Shown here piece by piece: positions 35,574-46,600 of a DNA stretch of 55,841 nt. The stretch spans positions 1 to 55,841 of the forward strand of contig ML986838.1 of the NCBI GenBank assembly GCA_010094045.1, written 5' to 3'. The notes under the pieces are model-generated. The model was not told where the DNA came from. It saw only the letters and a list, made by a program, of their open reading frames with translations, and did no database searches. The stretch comes from Lojkania enalia (lineage: Eukaryota; Ascomycota; Dothideomycetes; Pleosporales). Every line of letters starts with the position of its first letter. Positions within the stretch are counted from its first letter, which is position 1. A program made the position numbers and the translations under genes.

Positions 35574-36333
35574 ATTAGGAAAACCCACTATAGGGGAAAT
35601 TAAGCGAGGTACCTCAGCTTTAAGTAGCCATACTTTTATGCAAACGATAAAATAATTAAATCTATAGTATTATTCATGTGCTAGTTCTCTTATTATATAG
35701 AGAAAACACTTCATGTACATAAATTACATGTGCGTGTCTATATTCTTGCAAAATTTGTACGTTCGCTTCTTGCGAAGCATTACAGCACGTGCTGCTTAAA
35801 CTGCATCTAACAAGTCAACAACTCTTGATCATATCGAAATATCTCGCCTAGTCAGCCTTTGAAGCCTTAATATTTGATAACGTATCCCATCAGGTACATA
35901 GCAACGTTGTGGCAAGCAGACTTAGGCCCAGTCGCCATGGTCGGTAGTACTTCCGATGAGGCGATTTCTGAATAGGGTTAGTACAGCACAGCTACGTAGT
36001 CAGCTCACTGTAATATATGTTTGTCATCTCCTAGGAAAACTCGTGACTATTCGGCTGTGGCGTTTGGCTGTGACGTTTGGATGTGGCTCACTGAGTCTGT
36101 CAGCAATGACAGGAGTACGCAAACCGCGGTCGCGGTTTGCCTAGAGGGGCCTTGAGGAACAAATTGTGAGGCAGAACTAGATAGGATTTTCGAATGTTTT
36201 CTTGAGGTGCAGGGCACAAGGGAGCTAGGGAGCGAGGAAAGCTGCTTGGGCTAATTTTATGAGGCATGGGGTGTTTTATTCATGGTTTGAAAGGATGTAT
36301 TTCTATAAGGCCGGTGGAGATAGGAGTAAATTA
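35574..36333. other. Intergenic stretch with small palindromes
   Basis: No gene is supported. CAGCACGTGCTG at 35783-35794 is a 12-bp palindrome with an E-box core. At 36119-36140 two perfect 10-bp arms (GCAAACCGCG and its complement) are separated by 2 bp. Short open frames here have no recognisable content. Confidence 0.4.
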
Positions 36334-36364
36334 GAGCCTTTCGTCTCTTCGTTCCCCAAGGCAC
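36334..36364. repeat. 31-bp direct repeat, copy 1
   Basis: Matches 39001-39031 with two C/T differences, same orientation. It lies 15 bp beyond the 3' end of the HET pseudogene; the other copy lies about 380 bp beyond its 5' end. Confidence 0.7.
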
Positions 36365-36378
36365 GAGTCTGCCTTAGT

Positions 36379-38619
36379 CTAACCGAGCATCAAGTCAACT
36401 GGCTTCCTATCTTGACTCTCCCAAACATGTTTACAAACTCGACCTAGGCCTTTGCGATATGCAACTCCCTCTATCCATTCTATCCACATCACCCAGTAGT
36501 ATTCATACCACTGTCCAGTCTTAATCCTATCTGGATGTCGGATCTCAATCGGTCCTGGCCATGGCGAAGTGGCGTCTCTACAGAGTCCTATGGCTATCTC
36601 AACCAACTCAATAGGATCTGCCAGCATTCTGTGTGGCCTACCGAACATAGAAAGCTTATCGTGTGGTAGAAGAACCCCAACCCATGTCCCCACTTGGTCT
36701 CGAAGTGATACAGTCGGTCGATATCCATTATTCGGGAGAATTTCCTCCGCTGCAAAAAGCCAAGCTCGCTGCGTCCTACACGAAATATAAGGTGCCAAGG
36801 TGTTGGGAAACAAGTCTTCTGGTCTCGGAAGTGGGATCGGATACCAGAATTCGAGCTTTGGAGGCTGTGTGTTTCTGTAGAACCATAAAGGTGGAGATCT
36901 GGGATCTGGGGCCTCGTAGATGGCCTCCGGGTTTTCCGAAGTATGATGTTGGGTCCAACCTGGGGGGCATCGGATTTGAGCCCCTAGATAAGACTCTTTG
37001 TGAGCGAAGATGCTAACGTGAATCTGTTTCCTAGGCGCTTCCAAAGTCTCATGATATTTCCACGATAACAATCTCACCACTCGTTGCATCCTCGTGGGTT
37101 GAGTAAAATCTGGCGTGTTTCTAATGAAATCTGAGCCGAGTCTGTCATCCATATCGATTGGCCCTGATCATCCAGCCCAGCTCCAGCTTGGGAGACAATG
37201 TTTTTTGTGTGGATACTTTGCAGTCCTACGTATCAGTCTGTCGTACGGAAGCCAGAGTAAGGCGAGGTCGAACAAGGCTGTCGGTAGACCAGAGACGAAG
37301 CCTCCTTCGAAAGATGCACCTAATGTAGATGCAATTCCTGAAAATGCGTTGAGTGCGTCCGGATAGGTAAATGATCTCCGGTTGTAGTCGTGCAAAATGG
37401 TTGTAAGCACTCTCAAATCGGGTATTGAAGACTCAAACAGGCGATAGATGACGCGCAATGGTTTGAGGTCATGAGATAATTCAGTGTGTTCCCGCCAGAT
37501 ATTTGCAGAACATTCCCACCGTATTGAGTCGCCGTCAAAAATCAGTTTCCTTCTGGCGAATAAATGTTCTTGATAGGTCCACCCTCGAGCTTTCCATACA
37601 GAGTTATCAGTTGCTCGCTCGAGTTCATTTCCTCGTATTGGGTTCTGAGCTACTGTCACCTCCGTTCCAAGGCGATGGATGATTTGGTCTATGTCTCTTG
37701 GTTGGGAGACCCCACGAAATCCTTTCAAGCCGCTGTTGGCATTTTCTCCCTGAACTGCTAAAATAGTGACCGAAGCGTTGGCGCAAATGGCTGCCATTTT
37801 TGCCAGCTCGGCATGCTTTTGCAATCCGTCATCTTGTACGATGCACAGTGTCGACCCAAAGGTACCCCTCTTTCAAAAACTGCACGATTCCCATTGCGTC
37901 GCGAATTGCTCTTGCAATTGGTATTGCGGTTTGATTGATGGAAAGCGAGCCTGGCTTCTGGAGTTGGTATATGTTGCTGCGCATAGCTTGCAGAGTGACA
38001 TGGTCACCCCAAACGTAGCTTAGGGCAAGGTAAGAGCATTATTCAGGAGCTTTAACGACGCACTGCTGCCAGACATCCACCAACCAAACCGGCTTTAGAG
38101 TACACGGAATCTCGTTTGGGAAACTCTCGCATATGCCACCGTGAAGACGCGTACAAGTAGTCTCTCATAGCCGTAGAAGGTCCGAATCAATCCATTGAGG
38201 ATTGAGAATTTGTCCTCCAATGTAGGGTTCCAGGCTACCCTCATACTTCACAATGTATAATGCAGACAATGAATTCTCAGGAATTCGAGAATCTTCACGA
38301 CTTTTTGCGGTAATTATTGCTCCTGCATTCGCTGGACTCTTGTGGATTTCAATAAGATCGATTTTCTCAGCAATCATTGGTGTTCTGGCTAGAGAGCAAT
38401 CGGCGCCAAGACCCAAGGCACATATGACTAGTTCTTGATGATCTTTGCACTGAGAAGATTGGATGACCTCTCTTCCTGATCCGAGGGCAACCATGCCGTG
38501 AGACTTGCGCATGAGCGGTTCGCGTAAGACGGATACTACCTTCTCGCATATTTCGCACTGCGTCTGTATACAGATGTCAAACACCGTTATACGTTAATCT
38601 TGAATTTATATACCTTCAT
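36379..38619 (-). pseudogene. HET-domain protein (heterokaryon incompatibility family), disrupted
   Basis: HET proteins mediate self/non-self recognition and cell death in ascomycetes. A tentative start is ATG 38619 with a two-codon first exon, intron 38564-38613, then a long exon. HET motifs are clear: CSYLALSYVWGDHV (about 38000), GYLWVD then LCIVQDD (about 37830-37865), ARGWTYQE (near 37585) and LPSWSWAG (near 37175). The frame is broken by TGA at 38165-38167, TAA at 38039-38041 and TGA at 37168-37170 (after WSWAG, where the family usually has Trp). A frameshift lies at about 37849 between GYLWVD and LCIVQDD. All three stops can arise by C-to-T or G-to-A. The C-terminal region to the TAG at 36379 stays open. 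Confidence 0.85.
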
Positions 38620-39084
38620 CCTGAAGTGTCGCAAATAGAAGCGCGAGTAATGCGGTAAGATTGAGGAATAGTTGCCAAAGGATGCTATCGCACTCTACGT
38701 AGTAACGCGGTACGGGGAGATTGTAGCTCAGAGAAAGAGAAAAATGCTCAAAATTAAGATAATAAAGTAGAACTAAGGTCTCAATAAGAGTCTCCTTGAT
38801 TTAAAGATGAGCTAAAATTGAGATGTTCTCTGTTGGTTCTGATGATCTGCAGTTTCGGCCTGGAATAAATCAGGCCAGGCAGAATGTGGCGCAATACACA
38901 TAGTGTGGCGTAAATGTTACATAAAAGTCAGGTGACCTTACGATTTAGATTTCAAGTTTTAGAGTTTTTGGGGGGGTTTGTTCTCTCGCGCGCGTCCAGA
39001 GAGCCTCTCGTCTCTTCGTTCCTCAAGGCACCGCTAAATAAGCACGTCTATGCTCGTCTGATTGATTATTACGATAATTCTTAA
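38620..39084. other. Intergenic stretch up to RIP block 2
   Basis: Upstream region of the HET pseudogene. It holds a GC-rich patch with a run of seven G and a CG-alternating stretch (about 38971-38994), then repeat copy 2. No gene is seen. RIP composition begins at about 39085. Confidence 0.45.
39001..39031. repeat. 31-bp direct repeat, copy 2
   Basis: Same sequence as 36334-36364 with two C/T differences. The two copies bracket the HET pseudogene. Confidence 0.7.
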
Positions 39085-39311
39085 GTACATAAAATAATTT
39101 AAGAATTAAACTTACTAGTAATATACTTAATACTCTTTATAGATAAGAAAGGAATAATAGACTTATAAATATATATTAACTATTATACTCTTAACAATAT
39201 TATAATTAAAGACCGATACCTTTTACTACTTATCCGTAACTTAAGAGACTAACTAAGAGAAGCTACCATCTTTATAAAACTAGACATCTAGAATATATAC
39301 TATTGGATCTA
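39085..39311 (+). mobile_element. Gypsy RT fragment (B-like), left part
   Basis: Matches element B at about 18095-18310, the part of RT before the active site (including TIFIKLDI*N). It is RIPed. It breaks at 39311 at a 5-bp duplication (atcta) and resumes at 42454. Confidence 0.75.
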
Positions 39312-39528
39312 TGTCACGGCGACGCGCATCGGATTGTCAACGCTAGATAAACGAGCATCAGATTGAGCTATATAGATGACCAACATACTGCTGCTATAAT
39401 AGTTTAAGACGTCTAGATAAAGAGAGAAAGAAGATAGACATTAGGTCGCATATATATATATTAGGGGTTCGGGTCTGTGTATAATAGGTGAGGTGGCACG
39501 GGATCGGGTAGAAGCCGATTCCGTAACA
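39312..39528 (-). repeat. 3' LTR of the small LTR element, 217 bp, almost free of RIP
   Basis: TGTCACGG...CCGTAACA with TG...CA ends. The next bases are the complement of a polypurine tract (minus strand AGAAGGGGGGTAC), so this is the 3' LTR of a minus-oriented element. It retains CpA, TpG and CpG that are changed in its partner at 40363-42453. Confidence 0.9.
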
Positions 39529-39919
39529 GTACCCCCCTTCTATCGTCGAGCTCCTGCGAGAGTATAAAGGGGAGGGAAGGGTGGGAAAATTCCAGCTTAT
39601 CGCTCTAGCTCTAGCCTCTGCTTAGGCTTCGCTTCTATAAACGCTATCTGTAGAAGCCTCCTCGCTGAACTATATATTACTAACTTATCGCCTTCTAGTA
39701 AAGCTAGGCTTCTATTATTCATCTACGCTCTAGCCTTTATTCGGACTAGAAACGCATATTTCTACTTGTCTTACCTTAATAGTCCGTCTCGCAGCGCTCT
39801 AAAATACTCTTTATAGCAGCCCTTTAGTCTATACCTCTACTTTAGCTCCCCCTAAAAAATTTCCTAGAATTTAGCGGGAATTTGCGAAATCTAGACTAAA
39901 TTTAGAGGATTTAGGCTAT

Positions 39920-40284
39920 ATTATAGGTATATTAGCGTAGTCTATTATTATTATATAGTAGTACTATACTAGAAGTTAGGTTTAATTATAGGTATATTAG
40001 TACAATCAGTTATTATTGTATAATACTACTATACTAGAGATTAGGTTAGATTATAGGCGTATTAGCGTAATTAGTTATTATTATATAGTAGTACTATACT
40101 AGGGATTAGGTTGGTTTAGTTTATATAGTAGTACTATACTAGAGATTAGGTTAGATTATAGGTATATTAGTATAATTACTTATTATTGTATAGTAGTATT
40201 ATACTAGGGATTAGATTAGGTCGCAGGTATATTAGTATAACTAGTTATTATCGTATAGTAGTATTATACTAGAGATTAGGTTAG
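39920..40284. repeat. Minisatellite of about five 65-bp units
   Basis: The unit contains attataggtatattag, then tatagtagtactatactag, then ggttag. Five units plus a partial insertion of the core vary by RIP-type changes. A relic of the same array lies at 7185-7350 in element D. Confidence 0.75.
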
Positions 40285-40466
40285 ATTAGTATAGTATTAT
40301 TATAGGTATCTAGGAATATACTTAAATTAGACTCTAGCGTCTAATTAAGAATTTAAATATAATATTATAGCGATATATATTGGATTATTAACGCTAGATA
40401 AACGAGTATTAGATTAAGCTATATAGATAACTAATATACTACTATTATAATAGTTTAAGACATCTA

Positions 40467-42338
40467 ACATATAGTATAAGTAAGCTAATTACCTAAGCGA
40501 GCTGATTATAATACTAAAACCCTACTAAAATTGCGATAATTATACTTTATAGTATTATACTACAACTAACAACTATAGAATTAATTTAAAAAGAAGCTAG
40601 AATACAGCTTATATTTTAAGCTCTTTAATAAGATGTAATATTAACTATGCGTCGTATTACATCAATCTATAATATCTTCTGAAGTATACTTAGTATATAA
40701 AGGCGAGGAATAGCTCTATAACGCGATTACCGGCCTAATTTAATAAAGCTTAGTAAGACTAAAGAGTAGGTGATTATTTAGTATATACTAGATCTAGATA
40801 TAAGAGGATTTCCGCCGCAGCTTACTACTATTTAAAATATAGCCAATTTACTACTAGCTATATACTTTACTAGCTAGGTTAGAAAGAACTAGGTAGAGAA
40901 CTTTATTAAATGTACGCCTAAGCTTAAGGTTAAATTTAATTAAAAGTACGACTATTTAAGAGCTAAATATAAGGATCCTAAGATTATAGAAGGCTAGTTC
41001 TACCTTATATAGAATATAAAGGCTAAGTATGATATTATTAACGAAGATATATACAACTTTAATAAATTAGGCTTTATAATAGGTGTAATATTAATAGAAG
41101 TAGTAGTTACTAGCTCTAAAAGATAGAATTAACTAAAGCAGCTCCAGCTAGGTAATTACGAGTAGACTATAGTTATCTAGGGTATTAACGCGATAGGATA
41201 GATAATACTATTTTTTATTATCTTTACAGGTACTTACCACCTCTCTATATAATATAAAGAAGATAATATTCTACCAACCTAGGCTATATAGGTTACTAAT
41301 AATAGCTGGACGATAAATAATATTAGTATTAAGTAGTTAAAGCACTTTAATATATATATAAAGAATTGTACTATTAGTATATATCGATTACTAATTCTTA
41401 ACAGCTATAAAAGCTACAACTCGCTTGAATTTAGGCAGCTCTACGAGGAAAAGAATATTATTACTCTCTATATACCTCTATATTTGTCGCACCTACTATA
41501 GCTACTAGATATAGGTTATTTCTCGCCTTTAAAGACTGCGTATGGGCGCTAAGTCGAGTAGCTAATATACGGTTATATTAACTATATTATAAAAATCGAG
41601 TTCTTACTCTACTTTAAAGCAGCTTTTAACGCAGCAATTATAAAAAGTAATATCCTAAGTAGCTTTTAAAGCGCTAGTCTAGTTCTATTTAATTTAGATA
41701 TAGTACTATTAAAGTTTAAAGTTTAACTATATATACTAACACCCTTTATAGTTAAAGATACCCTTTAGAAGTTAAAAATACTAAGTAATCCTATCGAATT
41801 TAGGTCTTAATCTATATACGTTCGATTAAGAGTTTAAAAGTATCTAGATAGCTTATCTACTTTAATAGTAGAGGCGTTTAAACAGTTTATAAAGAGTGCT
41901 GTATATATAATATATAAAAACGTACTATTATACATTTAGATCGCTGAGCTTTAAGCAGCTAATAGAGCTACTACATAATATTAATTGTATAAAAGAAAGC
42001 GTGTATAAAAGAAAGACAACCTAACAATTAAAGAAGGCGCTTAATTAACTACTCTAAAAGAGTTTAGCACTTATACTAATAGAAAGAAGAGTAGGAAGAA
42101 GGCGCGCGTTAATGGAGACTAGCTAACTTAAAGGTACTATAGGTAGTATGATAAGGCTGGGTATAACTCGCGGACGTGTAAAAATGATGCTATAGATATA
42201 GAAGAATAGGCTACTATACTATATAGTATAATAGAATATAAGAAAGTATAATATTTTACGAAAAGTAGTCGCGATATTAGTATAGTCTTAGTATTATAAT
42301 CAGCTTGCTTAGGTGATCAGCTCGCTTATACTGTACGT
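40467..42338 (+). mobile_element. pogo/Fot1-type DNA transposon, complete ends, 1,872 bp, RIPed
   Basis: Terminal inverted repeats of 48 bp at 40467-40514 and 42291-42338 differ only by transitions (consensus start ACRTAYAGTATAAG). The element is flanked by TA at 40465-40466 and 42339-42340, the duplication used by Tc1/mariner-superfamily elements. Size fits fungal Fot1-like elements. It lies inside the right LTR of the small LTR element. Confidence 0.92.
40640..42200 (+). pseudogene. RIPed DDE transposase of the pogo/Fot1 element
   Basis: The readable core includes KQLKHFNIYIKN near 41332-41367, LLILNSYKSYNS near 41390-41425 (family LxDGHxSH, with Asp and His codons altered by RIP), ENIITLYIPLYLSHLL-type text (41450-41510, family CxPPHSSHLLQPLD), and a lysine/arginine-rich C-terminal part near 42060-42105. 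N-terminal DNA-binding sequence (CENP-B-like) is expected at about 40650-40950 but is poorly readable. Many stops make it inactive. Confidence 0.7.
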
Positions 42339-42453
42339 TAGATAAAGAGAGAAAGAAGATAGATATTAGGTTGTATATATATATATTAGGGGTTCGGGTT
42401 TATATATAATAGGCGAGGTAGTATAGGATTAGGTAGAAGCTAATTCTGTAATA

Positions 42454-42618
42454 ATCTATATTAAGGAAGAAGATAAATAGAAAATAGTATTCTAGATAAA
42501 AAAGAAACTTTTTAAATACCTAGTTATACTATTTAAATTTATTAATATACTAGCTACTTTCTAAAAATAAATTAATAAGATACTAAAACTATACTTTAAA
42601 TAATTCTATATAATATAC
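42454..42618 (+). mobile_element. Gypsy RT fragment (B-like), right part
   Basis: Resumes the RT frame of 39085-39311 after the nested insertion and matches element B at about 18311-18475. It stops at the point equivalent to the YLDD motif, so the remainder was lost. Confidence 0.7.
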
Positions 42619-42859
42619 CTTATAAATAAATAGTCTATATAAATAAGTAGTTTACTCTATTATTAAAACGTAATATCTAAGCTTTTAATAATAATATAAT
42701 AATAAAATAATAAAAATATAGTCTTAAACGAGAATTAAGTAAATTTAAACTTTCTTAACTATTAAAAGAGGCTAAATAAATAGTAAAAGATATACTACTT
42801 TAATATTTAATATAATTTAAATAACCGTATACTAATAATATACTAGAATCTACTTATAG
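42619..42859. other. RIPed AT-rich spacer, unclassified
   Basis: Short stretch between the RT fragment and an LTR of family B. No readable domain. Confidence 0.4.
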
Positions 42860-42971
42860 TATAATAGCCTCTAATTAGCTAAATATAGGATAGGGTAATA
42901 ACTAAGAGTAATTATATACTATAAGAGGATTATTCTTATAAGTTTATAATAGAAGTATATAAGTAGAGTAT
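42860..42971 (-). repeat. B-family LTR fragment, left part
   Basis: Reverse complement of the B LTR (start equivalent to TGTAATAGCC). It is broken at 42971 by element C and resumes at 50735. Confidence 0.75.
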
Positions 42972-43513
42972 TATTATAAATACAGAATACTAAGAGGTAC
43001 TACTTCTATAGTTAGGGCTTAATCTAATATTAACTACTGTATAGGTCGACTTAGACGAGAATTAATAAAATAATAATAGATAGAAGTATATTAGGGACTA
43101 ATTATCAGATAGTAAGTAGTAGGACTGCGGGAACTGGGGAGATAATTAGCTAGACAATAAGGTATAGTATAACCTATATATATAATAATAGCAGAAGTAT
43201 TAGGTATAGTAGAATAGACCTAACGGACCTAATAGATCTAATAAGCTAGACTTAGTAGTCTTAGACTTAACTATATAAGATAGAAGATTTCCTTAGTAGA
43301 TTAAATCTTGTATAGTTATTCTCGTAGATTTATCTCGTTACTACGTTAGACTTCTAAAAATATATTCGTTATATTCAAAGAACTAGGTAATTCTACTACT
43401 CTCTCTTTACTAAAGCTACTACCTCTAACTAATCTAACGTAAATAAGGTTCTAGTATATATATAACTATAACAGTAGTTATTATATATACTAGTAGTATA
43501 TAGGTTAGTAATA
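42972..43513 (+). repeat. 5' LTR of element C, 542 bp
   Basis: RIPed TGTTATGA...AGTAACA ends and the same 542-bp length as 50193-50734. The preceding agtat (42967-42971) matches 50735-50739, a perfect target-site duplication. Confidence 0.92.
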
Positions 43514-43699
43514 TAATAACTACCTAATATTAAGAGAATAAGAACTATCTAAAGATATCTACTATATTATAAAGTTAAGTTATAATAATCTAAAGGCTGT
43601 AAGCCCTAGAAGAAACTATAGTATAAAAAGTATAGAAATAGAAGACCCGTATTATATAGATATAATATAAGCTAGCTGCAACTAAAACTAACCTAGCTA

Positions 43700-46600
43700 A
43701 AGCTAAATAGTAAGTATAAGCTAAGATAGTTTTACTAAGAAAGTTTAACGGTAAGAAAGAATATATTAACTCTTTTCTTATATTAATAGAGCTGTACTTT
43801 AGGTTTAATAGTACAACCTTTTTCTTAAACGAGGATAAGATCTTAGCTATAATAATAAATATAGAAGAAATACTGCTAGTATAAACCGAACTATTTATAG
43901 CTAATTAGCTGGAGAATAGAAGTAATATAAAGAAGACTAGAGAATCTATAGACAAACTCTTTAAGAGCTGGGAAGAATTTAAAGATAAGGTCTAAAACGT
44001 TTTTAGAGAAGTAGATATAGAATAAGAAGTATAAAGAAAACTTCTAAGGCTAATCTAGACTAAAAGAGTAATAGATTACACTATAGAGTTCTAGAGACTT
44101 AGTATTAGACTAGGATAGGACGATAGTATATTAGTAGGAATCTTCTATAAAGGGCTTAAAGATAAGGTTAAAGATGACCTAGCTAGAGAAGAAAGGCTAA
44201 TAGAGCTGTTAGAAATGATCGAATTAGCGGTTAAGATTAACAACTATTAATACGAGTAGAAAATAGAGAAATAATCTCAGCTGCAAATATTTGTACTAAC
44301 TAAGAAGGAAAATAAGACGGCGCTATAGAATAGTAATCTAATAGTCCTCAGAAAAGTTGAAAAGGATAAGAGAAAGAACTACTAATAATTAAGGATAAGC
44401 AATCTTAAGAAAAAAAGGCTTAAGAAGGGAGCGTATCTTCTATATAGATAAAAAGAGCACTATACGAAAGAATATTTAAATAAGAAAAAGGAAGCTAGAA
44501 TAATAACTACGCAACCTACTAATAGATACTAATAACTAATACGGTACTAGATATATTATATAGATAATAGATATAGAACATATCGTTTAGTAAAAGAAGA
44601 AAGTAATTATTAGCTATAGCTAAGAAGGGCAGTAGTAGTTATTAGATATATAAAATATCTACTAGATATACTAAGACTCGATAGTATATTAATCCTAGAA
44701 AGAATAAAATAAAAGAAGTATTAAATCTATAATAAGATATATTAGGCGAGACTATACCCCTAGGAATATTAGAACGTACCGTTTAAAGAAGCAATATTCC
44801 GAGACAGCTAGAATATACTAGAAGCTATAGTAAAGTTAGTAGGAAAAATTACGGATAAAGAAATATTCGAGTATATATAAGAGATATACTAGGACTACCC
44901 TATAGAATAGGTAAAAGGTAAGAAGGGAAAATATATGCTACCCTATAAGAACAGCTATAAAAAAGATTGGGCTAGCTGTTACTAAGATAATTACTTAATA
45001 TATAAGGGTATTAAGATAAAGCTAGAAGTGTAGCTAAGAATAGATACGTAATTATTACTAAGAATCTTACTATTTTAGAATAAGATAGAAGACTATATAT
45101 AAAACGGGCATTATTAGATTTATAGAAGTCTAATTTACCTTAGAATAGAGTATCTATACCGGCTTAGTAAAATTGTCGTAGAAGCTAAAGAGCTGAGAAA
45201 GATAGTTTTAGAAATAAGGGAGATATAGGGAAATATTAGAGGATAACTTAATATTATAGCTTATAAGATAATAGGAGTAAGTATACTTAAGGAGGAAGAA
45301 CGTCTTAAGGATAATATATATTTAGAGGAATATAAAGCTTTAAGCTAGAAATAATATATAGTTAAATACTAGTACTACTAAAAAGTATTTAGAGTATTTA
45401 AATAGTAAGGATTAGACGAAGACTACTAACTAATTAAATAGTAATAGTATTTCTTAAGATAGAAGTATAAGATATATAGTAAATAGGTAAAGACCGCTTA
45501 CGCCTAAGAACTATAGACAAGGTATAATATAGATAGATATCTACTATATAGAGAAGAGAAGGAGAAAGTAGGGTTCTTCCTATCTTAGTTAAAAAACTAA
45601 GTAGCCTCTAAGGCGATAGCTACGCTGAGGAATTAGGTAGGAAAGCTATTAGAAGGGTTACTAGTATAATACCTTTATATATAGTACTCTAAGCGGAGTT
45701 TAATAGGAGGAAGCTTAAAATACTACTTAATAGTAGAGCTTTAGATACATTTATATCAGTATAATAGGTTTATAAGAATAATACAGAGTAGAGGGAAAAA
45801 GTAGTACCTTATATAATACACCTAACGGACAATAAGCTAATAGACTATAGTAGAGAAGTTATACTAATAGAAACTAAGAAACGAGTGCTTAACGTTATAA
45901 GATATATTAATATAAAGAGTATTAATATTATAAACCTAGGAAAATTTAATATATTACTAGGTATAGACTAGCTAGCTAAATATAATTCTAAAGTAGATTA
46001 GCAGTAAAAGATAGTTTATAGATTATAGAGCCGATTTAAAATAGAACGGGTAGTAGGATAGTATAAGATAAAACGTTTCTCAGGTCTACAGTTAATATAG
46101 AGCGTATTAGTAGCTACGATAGCTAGATATCTTAAGAAGATAAAATAGATACTAGGTATTATCGTAGTTTAAAAAGTGTATAAGAAACTATAGAACGATA
46201 GTATATTTTAAGAAATCTAAGAGAATTATAGCGAATTTATAGGGCTATATAAAGAAGTAGAGAATAGAGAATTATCTAAATATAAGGAATACAATTATAA
46301 GATTATTATTAAAGATAAAAAGAAACTGAAATTTAGTCTAATATACAACTTAAACTAAGAATAAAGAGAAGAACTTAGGAAGTATATCTAAAAGAATTTG
46401 ATAAGAGGGTATATATAACTAAGCTAAAGTAAAATAGTATTACTAATACTATTCGTATCTAAAAAGAATAGTAAACTAAAATTGTATATAAATTATAGGC
46501 AACTAAATAATATAACTAAGAAAAATAGATACTTATTATCTAAGATAATAGAACTTATAAGTTAGTTATAAGAAGTTAAGTAGTTTATAAAGTTTAATAT

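Larger units (their letters stand above)
39312..42453 (-). mobile_element. Small non-autonomous LTR element (TRIM-like), interrupted by a pogo transposon
   Basis: Two 217-bp LTRs enclose only about 834 bp of internal DNA (39529-40362) with no pol domain. TSDs atcta at 39307-39311 and 42454-42458 match perfectly. The right LTR is split by a 1,872-bp pogo element plus a TA duplication; subtracting these gives exactly 217 bp. The internal region shares its polypurine-proximal part and 65-bp repeats with element D, suggesting a deletion derivative of a D-like element. It must rely on enzymes from another element. Confidence 0.9.
40363..42453 (-). repeat. 5' LTR of the small LTR element, RIPed and split by pogo
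   Basis: LTR sequence lies at 40363-40466 and 42339-42453; the pogo element fills the middle. Compared with the other LTR it shows about 20 transitions in its first 104 bp, all of RIP type (C to T or G to A). Confidence 0.88.

Noticed and set aside
35956..36447. Two 62-codon plus frames
   Set aside because: No motifs, and one overlaps the HET 3' end; no support as genes.
36569..38438. Several plus-strand frames of 60-117 codons over the HET pseudogene
   Set aside because: Shadows of the minus-strand HET coding sequence; no independent motifs.
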